A stretch of DNA of 64,000 nucleotides from Primula veris. Its lineage: Eukaryota > Streptophyta > Magnoliopsida > Ericales > Primulaceae. Position 1 is the first letter of the stretch, and the number at the start of each line of letters is the position of its first letter. Position numbers and translations under genes: made by a program. The notes below the pieces were generated by a model that worked only from the letters and a program-made list of their open reading frames with translations, ran no database searches and had not been told where the DNA came from. Shown one piece after another: positions 1 through 11,198 of this stretch. The stretch is taken from the NCBI GenBank assembly GCA_963682055.1, contig OY821750.1:11038501-11102500 (forward strand), written 5' to 3'.

Positions 1-295
1 GTATACATAAATAAGAGTTATAATATTCTTATGAGTTATAATATTGTAATTTAGGATTAAATTTTTAACTATGTTAACATAATAATCATATGAACTATAT
101 GGTTATATAGGTAAAAAAAATACATCGCAAAACGTTTCGTTGCTATGCTATTGGCGCTTTTAGCATAGTTCTCGGAAAAAAGATAGATTAACGATAACGT
201 TATTTAAAACATTGGTTCTAAGTGCTTTTTCTATGCCATTAATAATACAAGTTAAAATAGTTAGAAATAAACTAACTTTTCGTCTGTTCATGTAC

Positions 296-1102
296 CTGAA
301 AGGCATGTTTTCATGTTTGCATATCAGGGCATAAACACATAATTTGAGCAATGCATTATACGTGCTCCGTGAAGATGCTCCAAAAATGATCGATGACCTA
401 TCAGAACAAGAAATCCGTAAATTCTATGACGTGCAAGAAAAACTATTGAAAACGCAATGTGAAAACATGAATATTTATCCGAAGTTGAGAAGCAAGATGT
501 AATTGTTGTAAAGATTACCGGTGAATGGAATAAGTGAAACCTGGCGAATAAGAAGCAACTAGATCTTCCAAAGCATAGTAGAAGTTTGGAAACTCAAGCC
601 TAGGTGAGTCCTCCACAAAGGGGGTGGGAGGAATATACATGAGTTTAGTCCCCAAGAGTGGATCAAAAATAGGACCCATGTAATGTTTTGTCCCTGTCTG
701 GACACAAACATGGAGGAGGGGCGAGTTATGGTGCCTTGTCAATGCATCCAACACGTTGGTCAACATGGCAGTGTTCACTACCTTGTTCGCCTCTTCCGTG
801 TTACTGACGTTGATTGCCAACCAGAATAGATGGGTGATTATATGGGAGACTTGGCTGATTTTTTCTGAAGTGTCCCTCTGATCTGTTGCATCGAATCTAA
901 TATGGTGATCAATGGCTGGGGAAGGGAACCACGAAGGCAGGGACTGCCGCGACGCCCCATAAACTTGCCACGGGCCGCCAGGTGCCATTGGAGATTTCAG
1001 GGCTTCAGCTAAGGTTACTCCCACCATTCCGGTGATGCCCACTATTAGAGCCACGTGTTCATGAGGAGGAAGAAGCTCTTGACGTTGTCCCATGATGATC
1101 AC
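296..1102 (-). CDS. PRISE-family enone reductase (progesterone 5-beta-reductase / iridoid synthase-like), 5' part
   Basis: Exon 1 (1102-519) encodes about 195 residues of a short-chain dehydrogenase-like protein of the plant PRISE family, which reduces activated C=C bonds of enones with NADPH. Visible are the Rossmann glycine motif GITGMVG near residue 22, YGASRQ (family YGxxRR, NADPH phosphate contact), the lysine motif TGTKHYMGP and the tyrosine motif NFYYALEDL. The reading stops after YSIHR at a GT donor. A 121-bp intron (518-398, GT...AG) restores the frame into exon 2 (397 to about 296), which gives SSIIFGASSRSTYNALL then LCVYALICKHE and PFR, all in family order. A second donor (AG|GTACAT) lies at 296/295. 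The C-terminal half, roughly 170 residues, is absent and probably lies off the left edge beyond this donor, unless the gene is truncated. I chose the first Met (1102); a second ATG lies three codons on. No stops interrupt the two exons. Which PRISE substrate is used cannot be told. Confidence 0.85.
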
Positions 1103-1164
1103 GGTGATTGTGCTGCATCAGTTATCACTTTACACTTCACATATGCACATATGTTTACATATAA

Positions 1165-1171
1165 TTATATA
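1165..1171 (-). promoter_or_regulatory. TATA box candidate for the PRISE gene
   Basis: Read on the minus strand this is TATATAA inside CTTTATATAAT, about 63 bp upstream of the chosen ATG at 1102. That spacing suits a plant promoter with a short 5' leader of about 30 nt. It is inferred from motif and position only. Confidence 0.45.
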
Positions 1172-1259
1172 AAGTTGTCTGCCCTTCCATTGCATTGTTT
1201 AAAAGATGGGTACGGTAGATGTCACGTCCCGAATTTTGAAGAACCCAGGTTATGAATTT

Positions 1260-3310
1260 TAATGAAAAGAACTTAAAAGGAAAAATAAAATAGCCAAGAT
1301 TCGGCAACACATTGATCGATGACAATGGAATCAAATAATAATTCAAAGTCTGCCGCTCTTACATTAAATTATATAAATTGACCTAATGGTAGTTAATGAT
1401 ATCTAAATATGATAAAACAAACAAAATCTTTTAAAACATAATTAAAACTTTCGACACGACTTTTATGTTTCTATTTGTTTCCGTAAAAATAAACATGTCT
1501 ATAGAAACACGATATAAATGAATGAAAAGTCACCAAATCCATCAAAAGAATCCAACGAAGATGGACCACATATAATATCTTTTGTGGGTTGGGTTCGGAT
1601 TCGCAAACCACGGGTTAACCCATTAACCCTCAATACATATATAAATGGTGTGTATTTCAAGATATCCACTGTTGGAATTATGACTTAAATTCATAATTAG
1701 TGTGAATTTAAATTGATCTCAAATTATGAGACACTTAAATATTGGGGATGGGTTTGATTGTGTAGCTTATAATATCATGAAATGGTATGAGTGACAAATC
1801 TAACAATTATTTCAATATTGTTAGTATTTATTTAACTTATTACCGTTGTAATAGTCACTACATAAATTTGTTGGTGTAGGTCAACAGCCCATGTATCTGA
1901 GTGCAAAAGTTCTGAGAAAATCTGAACCATCAAATGTCCGTTTGGCTTGTTTAATTGCACACTCCTTTCGACCGTATTGTTAGAACCGTTATATCCTGGA
2001 AAAACACCCATAGATACTCAGAACGTGTCAGGGACGAAACTGTTCTTAAATACACATGGTGACACCATAATCTCAGTTAAATTTTAGGATTTTCAGGTAC
2101 AAATGATCAAGCGATTTGTCGATTAGTTCGCCATGTTCGTTGTATGATACACATCTATTTAATTATTTGAACGTAGTAATTACATATTAACAAAAGATAA
2201 AATCATTAAATAAAATACAAAGTAAAAAAAACACAGCATCCACTTCCTACTCTTAATTTTGAAATTCATACTCATTACTATCAACTCTTTGTATCTTCAA
2301 AAGAAAACTCATGGGTCTCCATCTCTGATTCTTTTATTCAGTTCCTCATCTCTTTCGTTTTTTGCCCCTCTCTCTCCGTCATGATGGTAAGTCTCTATTC
2401 TTACTCTCATTTTCCCTTTTGTCTTAATATTTTCTCAATTTTATTTGTCTTCTTATGCAGAAGACGTATGTTGTACTGGAAAATAAGTGCTATTCTGTGT
2501 TTTTTTTCCCTGAGTTTTCTTAATTCTCTTGCTTTGTGTGGGCAAAAACCAGTTTTTATGTGAGACATGGTATAGCAAGGTAGTACAACAATGAACCCCA
2601 CAATTCAAGAATCAACCTGAATCCAACTCAACTCCACATTTCATTTCAATTAAATTAATTTACACTTTACTCCTTAGTTAAGCACAATAATCACATCATA
2701 AATAAGACATCAAACACATGCCACATGTATATCAATTATAAAAATAAGCACCCTTTTTAAATACAAACTAGCACACAACATTCAACACACAAAAAGCCAG
2801 TCTTGAAGTGAAATTAATTTCTTCTCCCTTACCTAAATAAACAAGTATTGTTTATCAAAACAAGCCAAAGGACCTTAAACAGTCCCCTAAATGCTATTAA
2901 AACGAACACGGTAGATCGACTAAAATTGTAGCATGCTCTGATTATGAATAAAAGCTCCAAAAACGTGATTTTATGAAAGTATAAAATTGAAGGAAAAAGG
3001 CTTACAGTGGTAGATAGAGCTCGAAGAGTAAAACAAGAAGATGTATTTGATTGCGAAAAACGGAATCCAAACGCACGTGTATATGTATGTATGCTGCCGT
3101 ATGTATATGTTATGTTTATCGTCTGATGTTTTTGTTTTGATATAGTGGCATAGTGTTACAGAGCATCTTGGTGGAAGGGAACATTTTTTTTAAATTAAGG
3201 AACAATTATGGGGAACAACGTTTGTTTTTATGGGGAACAACAATTATGCTTTTGACGGACAACTCCCATCTGTTAAAATCATTAAATAAAATATTATTAG
3301 TTAGTATTTA
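1260..3310. other. AT-rich intergenic DNA
   Basis: No supported gene. At about 1585-1665 there is a short GC-rich stretch (gggttgggttcgg, cacgggttaaccc), followed by tgtgtatttcaagatatc, that resembles the left flank of the second copia element near 26.46-26.61 kb. It is probably part of the same non-autonomous repeat family. At 2290-2570 a CT-rich leader-like segment is followed by ATGATG|GTAAGT and a TTATGCAG acceptor. The joined frame ends after about 20 codons, so I do not call a gene. Confidence 0.5.
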
Positions 3311-3313
3311 AAT

Positions 3314-3485
3314 TTAGTGTAGTGTTAATTAAATCTATTAGGAATAGGTTAGTGGGCTATTGCCCATACTATCAAATAACAATTGCAGGGTTCGAGTCTT
3401 GTTAACGGGGGTAGATGTGAAATTACTTAATCCCTTTTAATAAGATTTTAAAAATTAAAAAAGAAAATTAGTGTAGTGTTAATTA
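3314..3485 (+). mobile_element. tRNA-derived SINE with 18-bp target-site duplication
   Basis: A body of about 136 bp (3332-3467) is flanked by a perfect 18-bp direct repeat, TTAGTGTAGTGTTAATTA, at 3314-3331 and 3468-3485. Such long duplications are typical of target-primed reverse transcription. Near the 5' end is an A-box-like TAGGTTAGTGG (3345-3355) and, about 44 bp on, a B-box-like GGTTCGAGTCT (3389-3399), the two parts of an internal RNA polymerase III promoter. The 3' end is an A-rich tail. It would be transcribed by pol III and mobilised by LINE enzymes. The perfect duplication suggests a fairly young insertion. The family name is unknown. Confidence 0.8.
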
Positions 3486-4730
3486 TATATTTTTATTTGA
3501 GTTTTTATTGTGTTGTAAACTTAATTTCAATTTATCAAATTAGATTTCACTTTTAAGTAACTAAAATATAAAAAAAAAACATTAAATATAACAAGAAACC
3601 ATCCAACCGTCCATCTAATCGAAAAATCTAATGTAATGGTAGGTGTATTAACAGTAAAGTGTCCGATGTTCCGTCTAACAAAGTAACTGGACAAAAGGAG
3701 GACCGGTAAGGTATGTATACATTAAGCCAATAGGCTGGACCCGTTGTGCATAGTTTATGTGATCTTTACCTTTGTAAATATTAGTAAATTATATTGATTA
3801 TTTGGAATCTATATTTGTCTTTTGACATATCATGATAAAGTCGTATTTATTAAAGACATTAAAGTTATACATTTAAAGTACATGATGGGATCATGCAAGG
3901 TGTGACATGAGGTGCTTAACTCTTATCTATACAAATGTACATAATACATAACATACCGGATAGACTATAACATAAGTCATCTCATGATTGAATCTGGGTG
4001 GTTAATATCACCCCATTGTAGTTGACAAAATACTTACGTGGATACTTGGTAGAAACTAAGGGATTGAACACGACACCAAAATAATATCAATGGTATTAAT
4101 ACTCATTGTCATCGAGAATTTATCTTGTAAGTATTAATACATGCTGTCCTTAACCTTGAGACAATCATATTTTTACGTGTCCGGTACCGTATTTTGATAA
4201 TACTTCAAAATCCGTAAACATTGGTATACTGAGGTTGATGTGATCTTACAAGTAGAGTTTATGGATAGCCCAAGATAGAATTCATTATCCAATATGAGGA
4301 TGACATCCTACGAATCATACTTTTATTAAAAAAATATAATTAAAATATAAAATTAGTGATACGTCATGAAAATGGATTTTTTTTAATAAGGTTAGTACAT
4401 GTTTTATATGATTTGTCTAGAAGAGTTTGACAGTTTACCATACCCTATAACATGTGTGGATTCACATTATGGAATAAGCTAGCTTGTACATTATTCAAGT
4501 TACTACATGTTACTTTAGAAGATGTTTTCTTATGATATGCACTTGGTTAAGTATGTTTAAGTTAACCAAAGGCTAGGAAAATTACATTGTGGTACAACAA
4601 CAATTTAAAACAATCGGAGGCCGATACCAATTTAAAAAGATTTTTAACTTTTAGAACCATTAAAACTTTTAAAAAAACTTAATTAAAAATTAGTACCACT
4701 TAGATAAATATATAAAGTCCCTAAAACCCC
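3486..4730. other. AT-rich intergenic DNA, no gene seen
   Basis: About 1.2 kb of low-GC sequence with no convincing reading frame, repeat or terminus. A run of dispersed stops occurs in all frames. Confidence 0.5.
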
Positions 4731-4919
4731 CCACACTCTCTATCCTCAGATGCGTGAAAAAAAGGCCCTCTACGCTCTCTCTCTACACCCTCTATATATA
4801 TTTCTCCCATATCCTCCGTTGCTCATCTCTGCTGTTCTCGCCCCTCTCTAACTTCTTTGCCCCCTCTCTCTCTCTCTTCTCGTGGTGGCGTCCAGATCGC
4901 CTTCTCCAGACAGGCTCTG
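4731..4919 (+). other. CT-rich leader-like segment interrupted by a solo LTR
   Basis: This stretch is rich in CTCTCT and ends in CAGGCTCTG at the LTR border. The sequence resumes after the LTR at 6105 with CTCTGGCCGCCACC. A weak open frame starts at 4754 (serine, leucine and phenylalanine-rich) and continues across the repaired junction for only about 20 codons. It resembles a plant 5' UTR, but no product is recognisable. Confidence 0.3.
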
Positions 4920-6104
4920 TGTTGAACGATGTTCTTCTAATCGATTATTTTAATGATAACAAAATTTGTAAAACATGATAAAATCTCGTTTTACGTACTA
5001 ATCATTTATCTAGCTTGTTAAAGGTTCAAAATGATATATTACACAAATACGAAGCCAACGGTTCAAGCGGAACCTCAATCGGATTTAAAACGAACATGTT
5101 ACGAGCTTTCGAACTATGTCGAGAAAACCAAGACATTGCCAGAACAAAAACGACCGATCGTAAGGCAGAAACGACCGATCGTTTCAGATCAAAATTCTTT
5201 CAGTGGGTACATAATAAAAACGACCGATCGTAAGGCAGAAACGACCGATCGTTTCAGATCAAAATTCTTCCAGTGAGTACAGAATAAAAACGACCAATCG
5301 TTTTTCAGACACGACCGATCGTTTATGTAGATATTTCAAAAAACAGCTTTTTTGCTGATCCTGAAAATTGGGTAACTGCTGAAAACTACTGGGTAATAAA
5401 CTCAATAACTACAAACGGTCATCTATTGATCAATGAACCCTTTTGGCTCTTCAAATAGCCCCCAAACTCATTGTTGAAGACTACCCAATTTTACATACAA
5501 CAATTAAGCAATTCCTACAAGAAATTCTTCAAGCTTATACTACATATTTCTCACTTGTATTCATAAATATTCTCGAGTGTAATATTATTGTAATCTTATA
5601 AATACCGAGATATTATTTGTTAGTGAGTGATTCATTTCAAATTCAAACTTGTAAGAGTAATTTATAAACTCATTTGTGAGCGAGTGATCGGGTAGATACT
5701 TTGTAAGCAAGTGTAGCTTAAATGCTCTAGGTTTTTTCATTCGGGATACTCATAGAGTGAGTGGGAGCTTAATCGGTCGATTAGCTCGTTATGTTGTAAT
5801 CTTGGAACGAGATTCTAGTGAAACACTCGGTAGTGTGAATACCGAGGAGAGGACGTAGACGCGTTTTGTCGAACCTCTATAACTCTTGTGTTATTTCTAT
5901 TCCCTTAACTTTTACTTTCTGCACTTATTTATTGCTTATTTTATTTGCTTGGATAACTTAAAATAGCATTAATAGTTAACACAAGTGTTTAGTTATAAAA
6001 TTCTACTAATTAACTTAGTTAATAACTCATAGTTTTTATTCCGTGAAAATCGTACGAAAATCTTATTCACCCCCCTCTAAGGTTTAGACACTTACGGATC
6101 AACA
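4920..6104 (+). mobile_element. Solo LTR of a Ty1/copia element
   Basis: The 1185-bp unit begins TGTTGAACG and ends GGATCAACA (terminal inverted TGTTGA/TCAACA). It is bracketed by the perfect 5-bp duplication CTCTG at 4915-4919 and 6105-6109. Near its 3' end is TTCACCCCCCTCT, a motif common in long LTRs of plant copia elements such as the SIRE/Maximus group. No internal region follows, so the element was reduced to one LTR, as expected from LTR-LTR recombination. It contains a 70-bp tandem repeat (separate entry). The orientation assigned rests on the CCCCCCTCT motif lying near the LTR 3' end. Confidence 0.88.
5151..5331 (+). repeat. 70-bp tandem repeat inside the solo LTR
   Basis: Two near-identical units start at 5151 and 5221, with a third partial, diverged unit from 5291. 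Each unit holds the palindrome-like CGACCGATCG twice, then TTTCAGATCAAAATTCTT. The repeat explains the overlapping open frames here, which are not genes. Confidence 0.85.
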
Positions 6105-6437
6105 CTCTGGCCGCCACCTCCCTCCGTCTGCCACATGCAACTCTTTTTACGGCCTGTTTGTTCGGATGCCTTTTTAAGGACTGTTTGGTTGCAAGTTGTT
6201 TTAGACTTTTTTGCTTCCACTATTCCCCCACTATATCTATGGGAATTTTTGGTTTCTCTTTCTTGAAAACCACTATTGTATTCAGAATTGAGGTTTTCTT
6301 TTGTAGTGACAGTACCTGATTTTATATTATTCTTGCTAAATCATTTCTTAACTCTGACACGTACTTTCCTCTTGAAATCAGTTCTTTTGGTTTGCTGTTG
6401 GATAACTTGCTTATGTTTATTCTCAACCTCCTATTTT

Positions 6438-7264
6438 TCATTATGAATAGTAATTTTTTAAAAAGTTTTTCTCATTTCCCTTGATGTGTATTTTGTCGAG
6501 CACCTTGCACTCATATGAACTGTGTCCTATTTTATTGCAAGAAAAACAATACCTTGGTAGATGATCATATATGCATCTTTGCCAAAATCCATCCCGTTGT
6601 CCTTCATTTCCATATCCAATCCAAACCCTATGAGTAAGTTTTTTTTTTAAATCAATTTGTATGCAAACCTTTGCTAGACTAGGCCTCGTTAGGTTATTAG
6701 TAGATTCATCAACCTTTAGGGGAAAGCCAAACACTCTATCTATTGCAAAGATGCTTGATTTGTTGTAGAGATGGATTAGTAGCATATCAAACCTTATCCA
6801 AACAACAATAATAGATGGTTCAAACCCCGATTTAAAATCATAAGTACATTTAAAGACTCACATTGGGTATTTAAGAACAACCTACGTTTTCTCTTAGCCA
6901 CACTTTAAGATAATTTTCTTCATGATAAAATTTAAGTTGCACTTGCTTATGATCTACATATCCCACTGAGTATTCTGCTTTTAACACCAAAAAGATAAAA
7001 AAAAGAAGTGTAAATTTGTTCTAGCTCAGGCTTTCTATGAGTGAATTTGCCTATTAATGTATATTTGAAAGGCTCAGCAAGTGCGTGTACCTCTTCATAC
7101 GAAAATCTTATAGAGGCTTCTACTTTGTGCAATTTGATTTATTTTTCTGGATTGTAGACATCTTTTTTATTATTAAGAACTCTAACAAATGATTTGTTGG
7201 TGTGATGCTGTTTCTCCAAAGCTTGCGGATCAAAAGGTGCATTTTTTGTACTATTTTGCTCCAT
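6438..7264 (-). pseudogene. LINE-type ORF1 / DUF4283 and zinc-knuckle protein, broken
   Basis: Read on the minus strand from an ATG near 7264. After about 40 codons comes an in-frame TAA, then a segment with FSYEEVHALAEPFKYTLIG, typical of the DUF4283 domain of plant LINE ORF1 proteins. A frameshift follows between about 6790 and 6946. The second half (6785-6441) carries GFPLKVDE, TRPSLAKVCIQIDL, HRVWIG and a CX2CX4HX4C knuckle, CFSCNKIGHSSYEC. Such proteins bind nucleic acid for a non-LTR retrotransposon, or occur as stand-alone relatives. No endonuclease or reverse transcriptase is found beside it, so it is either a fragment or an isolated gag-like gene. Stops and frameshifts mark it as dead. 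Confidence 0.75.
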
Positions 7265-7380
7265 GTTGTACCAATTTTGTTTTCTCTCTTTTTTCTCTAT
7301 TCTTGACTTTCTCTCTCTAGCTAGAATTTTTTTTTTAAAGTTAGGTCATATAACATCTATTGCTCTCTCCTTCTATGATG

Positions 7381-8751
7381 TAGAACCTCTGTAAATTAAT
7401 ACTCGGTAAATTAATAAACTATTTAAAACAAATTTTTTATGCGGTCTCAACTTGGATCAATGTAAAAAAATATTAATTTCGACAAACTAATTAGATAATA
7501 AATTTTCGAACGATACTTCTATAAAATTTGTTCACCACGAAATTATAAATTAATAATTATTTAAAATAATAAACACTACTAGAACGGTTTAGAGAAATAT
7601 GACTCTACATTAATTTGAACTATTTGTAAATGAGTAATCAAAACTATACATGGAATATTATTCGATTATACAATAAACGTATAACTTATTAAAAGATGTT
7701 TAATGTGGATGGAATTGATTAGGCCTGTTTTTAATGTATGAGTGTCTATTCTTAGTTTGTTATACAATTTAAGATGTAAGTTTATATATTAGCAAGTTAA
7801 GTAGTGTAATTGCCTTACTAACTAACGAGTTTAGCGGGTATTGTTACTAATATATAATAAGTTTTATGGAATTAGCTAAGGGTGGGTTAGGGTCGGAACC
7901 CGACCCGTAAACGCTCAACCTGTATCCCGACCCGATTACTTTTGAAAGTGGAAAAAAATCCCGATTCCGATCCCGACAAAAGTCGGGACCCGACTTTTTC
8001 GATACCCGAATTTTCGGGATCCCGTAGGGTCGGGATAGGTTTATCACGAATCTCCCGACATATATTTTTATTTTACGACGACGTAATTTTTTATTAATAA
8101 TTTTCATTTGAGAAGTCTAAACATGTTATTATCACGAAACGTAATACTAGTTTAAAAATAACATTTCTAATAAATGAATTTTTTTTTTACATGTAGTAGA
8201 AAAAATAGTATGAAACTGCAAATAATGGAATAGATAAAAAAATTGATACGTTTTTTATCAGATTCTTTTAGTATTTAGTTTTATTCACACAAACAACAAT
8301 TATCATAGTAAATGAGATACATTATCATTATATTTTTTTATAATCGAAAAATAATAATCATTTATCTTTCTTGAAAATAACAATATAATTTTTGAATTTA
8401 AGTATATTTTTTATTTTAATAGTTTCATATATTTAAAATTACAAATCTATATTATATTTATATAATTATAACTAATATATAAAACAAGAAGGATTGTAGT
8501 TCAAATGGGGTATAAAGTTCGATTCTCATCATTTGCATTTGATATAAATTAATTTATATTTTAAAATTGGGTCGGGTCGGGTCGGGTGAGAGATTTCGGG
8601 ATTTTTTCCCAACCATACTATTAGCAACTATATTTATTGAATCGATAAAAAAGTTTTTAGAATAATAAGTTATTAATTTATCGATTAATTATTACGTCTC
8701 TAAATTAATAAATATTCACAAACACAACATTATTAATTTATAGAGTTTTTA
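7381..8751. mobile_element. TIR DNA element, non-autonomous, hosting a hAT-like insertion
   Basis: The left end TAGAACCTCTGTAAATTAATA (7381) is matched inverted at the right end (8731-8751), with 18 of 21 bases identical by eye. Both subterminal regions are rich in TTAATAATT. Removing the inner element (7879-8619) leaves about 630 bp without coding capacity. I found no convincing target duplication, so the superfamily is open; a Mutator-like or related TIR element is the likeliest. Confidence 0.45.
7879..8619. mobile_element. Non-autonomous hAT-like element
   Basis: It starts AGGGTGGGTTAGGGTCGG and ends CCCAACCATACT, with GGGTCGG-type subterminal repeats (GGGTCGGGTCGGGTCGGG near 8570). Flanks ATTAGCTA (7871-7878) and ATTAGCAA (8620-8627) match at 7 of 8 bases, the duplication length of hAT elements. 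Inside, 7960-8040 holds nested palindromes of TCGGGA/TCCCGA. The 86-codon minus-strand frame through it is a by-product of this repeat structure. Confidence 0.45.
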
Positions 8752-9552
8752 CCGCATCTCTTTCTTTTTACAATTCAGTTCAAATATTATTGTTTCCAAA
8801 TAGAATTGACAAAATAACCAATTATTAAGTTATAACTAGTACATTTGGGTTTATGGGTTTCAAAATCAAAGTAAATGAATTTGTAGTGTTGGGTTTTACC
8901 AAGTCGAGCTCCTGCTGCTATGGAACTAGACATTTTCTTAATTGATTTATTTTCAATATTTACCGAGTTTTTGTCGAATATTTAACCCAAATTCGAGGAT
9001 GGAAAACAAGAAGATCGGAAAATAGTCCTTGGAAGCAGGCGGCTGAAAATGGAAATTAAAGATTAGTTTTTCGTTTGGGATAGGGCGGGTAATATTTGGT
9101 AAAATAAGTGCACATGTTTTTTTATAACATTTAATCCCATTTATTGATTTGAAGGGTTGAGATTATAATGTCTAATATTATGTCTAGAATGTCCTAAGAT
9201 CCTTCCAATGTATAAAAATTCCCATACGCATGAATCGTGTGTTTTGCTGAACCAACATCATCTCATCCAAGTCTCATTTTTCCCACCAAATATAGCATTT
9301 GTTGAACCAATCTTCAATTATACTCAATTGAATAATATTTTGATTATAACGAATGAGAATTTTATATACAAAACAAGTATCGTTGTACTAATACTTTCAT
9401 CTAAATTATTTCAGATCAACATGTTAATATTCATGTTATATTGGAGTAAAAGACGAGAGAAGAATACACAACGTACTTAGAAGAACATCACAACATATTA
9501 ACTTGTCAATTGGAAATTAACCAGAAGACAGTACGTAATCGGTTATAATATT
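8752..9552. other. AT-rich intergenic DNA, no gene seen
   Basis: A 90-codon plus-strand frame at 9208-9480 has no recognisable motif and typical AT-rich composition. I do not support it as a gene. Confidence 0.45.
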
Positions 9553-11198
9553 TGGTTAGACATGATGGCAAACCTAGAAGAGGGGGTGAATAATTTTGAC
9601 TGATTTTAAAAACTTTTCTTTCAGTTGTTAAATCAAAGGATTGGGGTTGGTTAAAGTTATATATAAATAAAACTATACTTATAGAAATACAGTTATATGT
9701 AGCAGAATATATATGAGAGTACTAGTAGCTATATTACTTACAACCAATCACACAAGTATGTTTTAGTCAGCTATCTCCCAGATGTGTTATCAACTATCAT
9801 TGACGTTAAATGCGTTCTAACTTGTCCAGTTATCGAAAAGAGAATATATAAACTCGAAGGTTTAATCCAACTTATTTGATTCGGACTATCCAGCTATCGG
9901 CAAACAGATCTCATCACCGAGGGTTTGATAAATAAAGTAAAAGCATAGAAAGTAGTTGACACATCGATTTATCCTGTTTTGCCTCGATGTGAGACTACGT
10001 CCAGGCCCTAAGTCCAAACAGGACCTTAAGCTTTTATATTAGCACACGTACTTCCTTTAGGGTAGTTAACCTTTTACAACCCTCTTCCTTTAGGGAAGAA
10101 CTACCCTTTACACACTCTTCCTTTAGGACAGATGTACCTTTTACACACTCTTCCTTAGGGATAGAGCTGCTTTTCCTGAAAGGGCAAACCTACCCAAAAC
10201 TCTTACTTATCCTTAACGGAAACAGTAATCGAAAACTTTTGCCTCAAGGTGAGAGTTTGGATCTACGATCCAAACAAGTTTTCTCACTTGTAGTTGTATA
10301 CAATTTGTATAATCAACAAGTCTAAAAACAATCTGGTTTAAAACCGATCTATCAATGTTATCGATGGTTTAAACAGGTTGGATCACACACACTCTAAATA
10401 ATAAAAATGTTTACAAAATGATCTCACAAACTATAAACTCTTTTCTCTCAATATAATATGAATAAGGTACTAATCTTGGAGAGTTGTGAGGCTCGGTTGA
10501 ATGATTGATGATGTCGTTTGAGTATATAAACAGGCAAGACATCACCGTTGATTGAAATGAGGTATCAAGACCTTTGTATGTGTGTTTATGGTACTGTGGT
10601 GTGTCTTTTCTGAATTTTTGAGGTCTATTTATAGTGTTGCAGTTCATCATAGCCGTTGTAGAAGATTTCCCATTTGAATTTCAAAATTCAGTGTAATTGG
10701 TTGGACTGTATTCCAATCGGACATACATTTTTAAATCCAAATATCTCGTGTTTTATTACTCCTTAATGCATATTTTCTCCTCTTGAATGCTTTTATGATC
10801 ATATAGAATATCTCCAACGTTCATTTAATTATTTATAAATGATTTGAATACATTTCTAAGACCTTCAAATACGTATCTACACTTTCCATAACACTATATC
10901 CGATCGGTTGAATTATCATCCAATCAGTTGGAATTGTCTGTACAGAGACTAGCAATTTCATACAAGTGTTGCTAATTTTCTAAATTAACTTATTAGTTCA
11001 TGATGTGTTTTCTTTAACATTTCTAGTCCATTTCTTTGACTTTTACTTCATTTGTAGTATGGTCTAATTAACTGTAGTTATCTGAAATATACTTATTGAA
11101 AATGTTAGCACTACGACACTTTGTTTTGTATCTAAAATTCTTATTTTGTTATAATTAAAACATAATTCAATATCGTAGAATTGAATGTTGCTTCAACA
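9553..11198 (-). mobile_element. 3' LTR of a SIRE/Maximus-like copia element (minus strand)
   Basis: On the minus strand the LTR starts TGTTGAAGC at 11198, directly after the purine tract AAAAAAGGAT, and reads to about 9553, near TTCACCCCCTCTTCTAGG (plus 9570-9590). The TTCACCCCC motif close to the 3' end matches the solo LTR at 4.9 kb in type. Internally, 10020-10230 holds several degenerate copies of TTCCTTTAGG-type repeats. The outer border near 9553 is approximate, because no second LTR is present for comparison. Confidence 0.55.

Noticed and set aside
342..502. Plus-strand open frame with NLSNALYVLREDAPKMIDDL
   Set aside because: It runs antisense across the end of PRISE exon 1, its intron and exon 2; the minus-strand reading matches a known family, so this is a shadow.
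5015..5276. Overlapping plus-strand frames
   Set aside because: They read a 70-bp tandem repeat within a solo LTR in two phases.
8496..8526. Second SINE: TAGTTCAAATGG followed by GTTCGATTCT
   Set aside because: The two boxes are only about 20 bp apart and there is no tail or target duplication.
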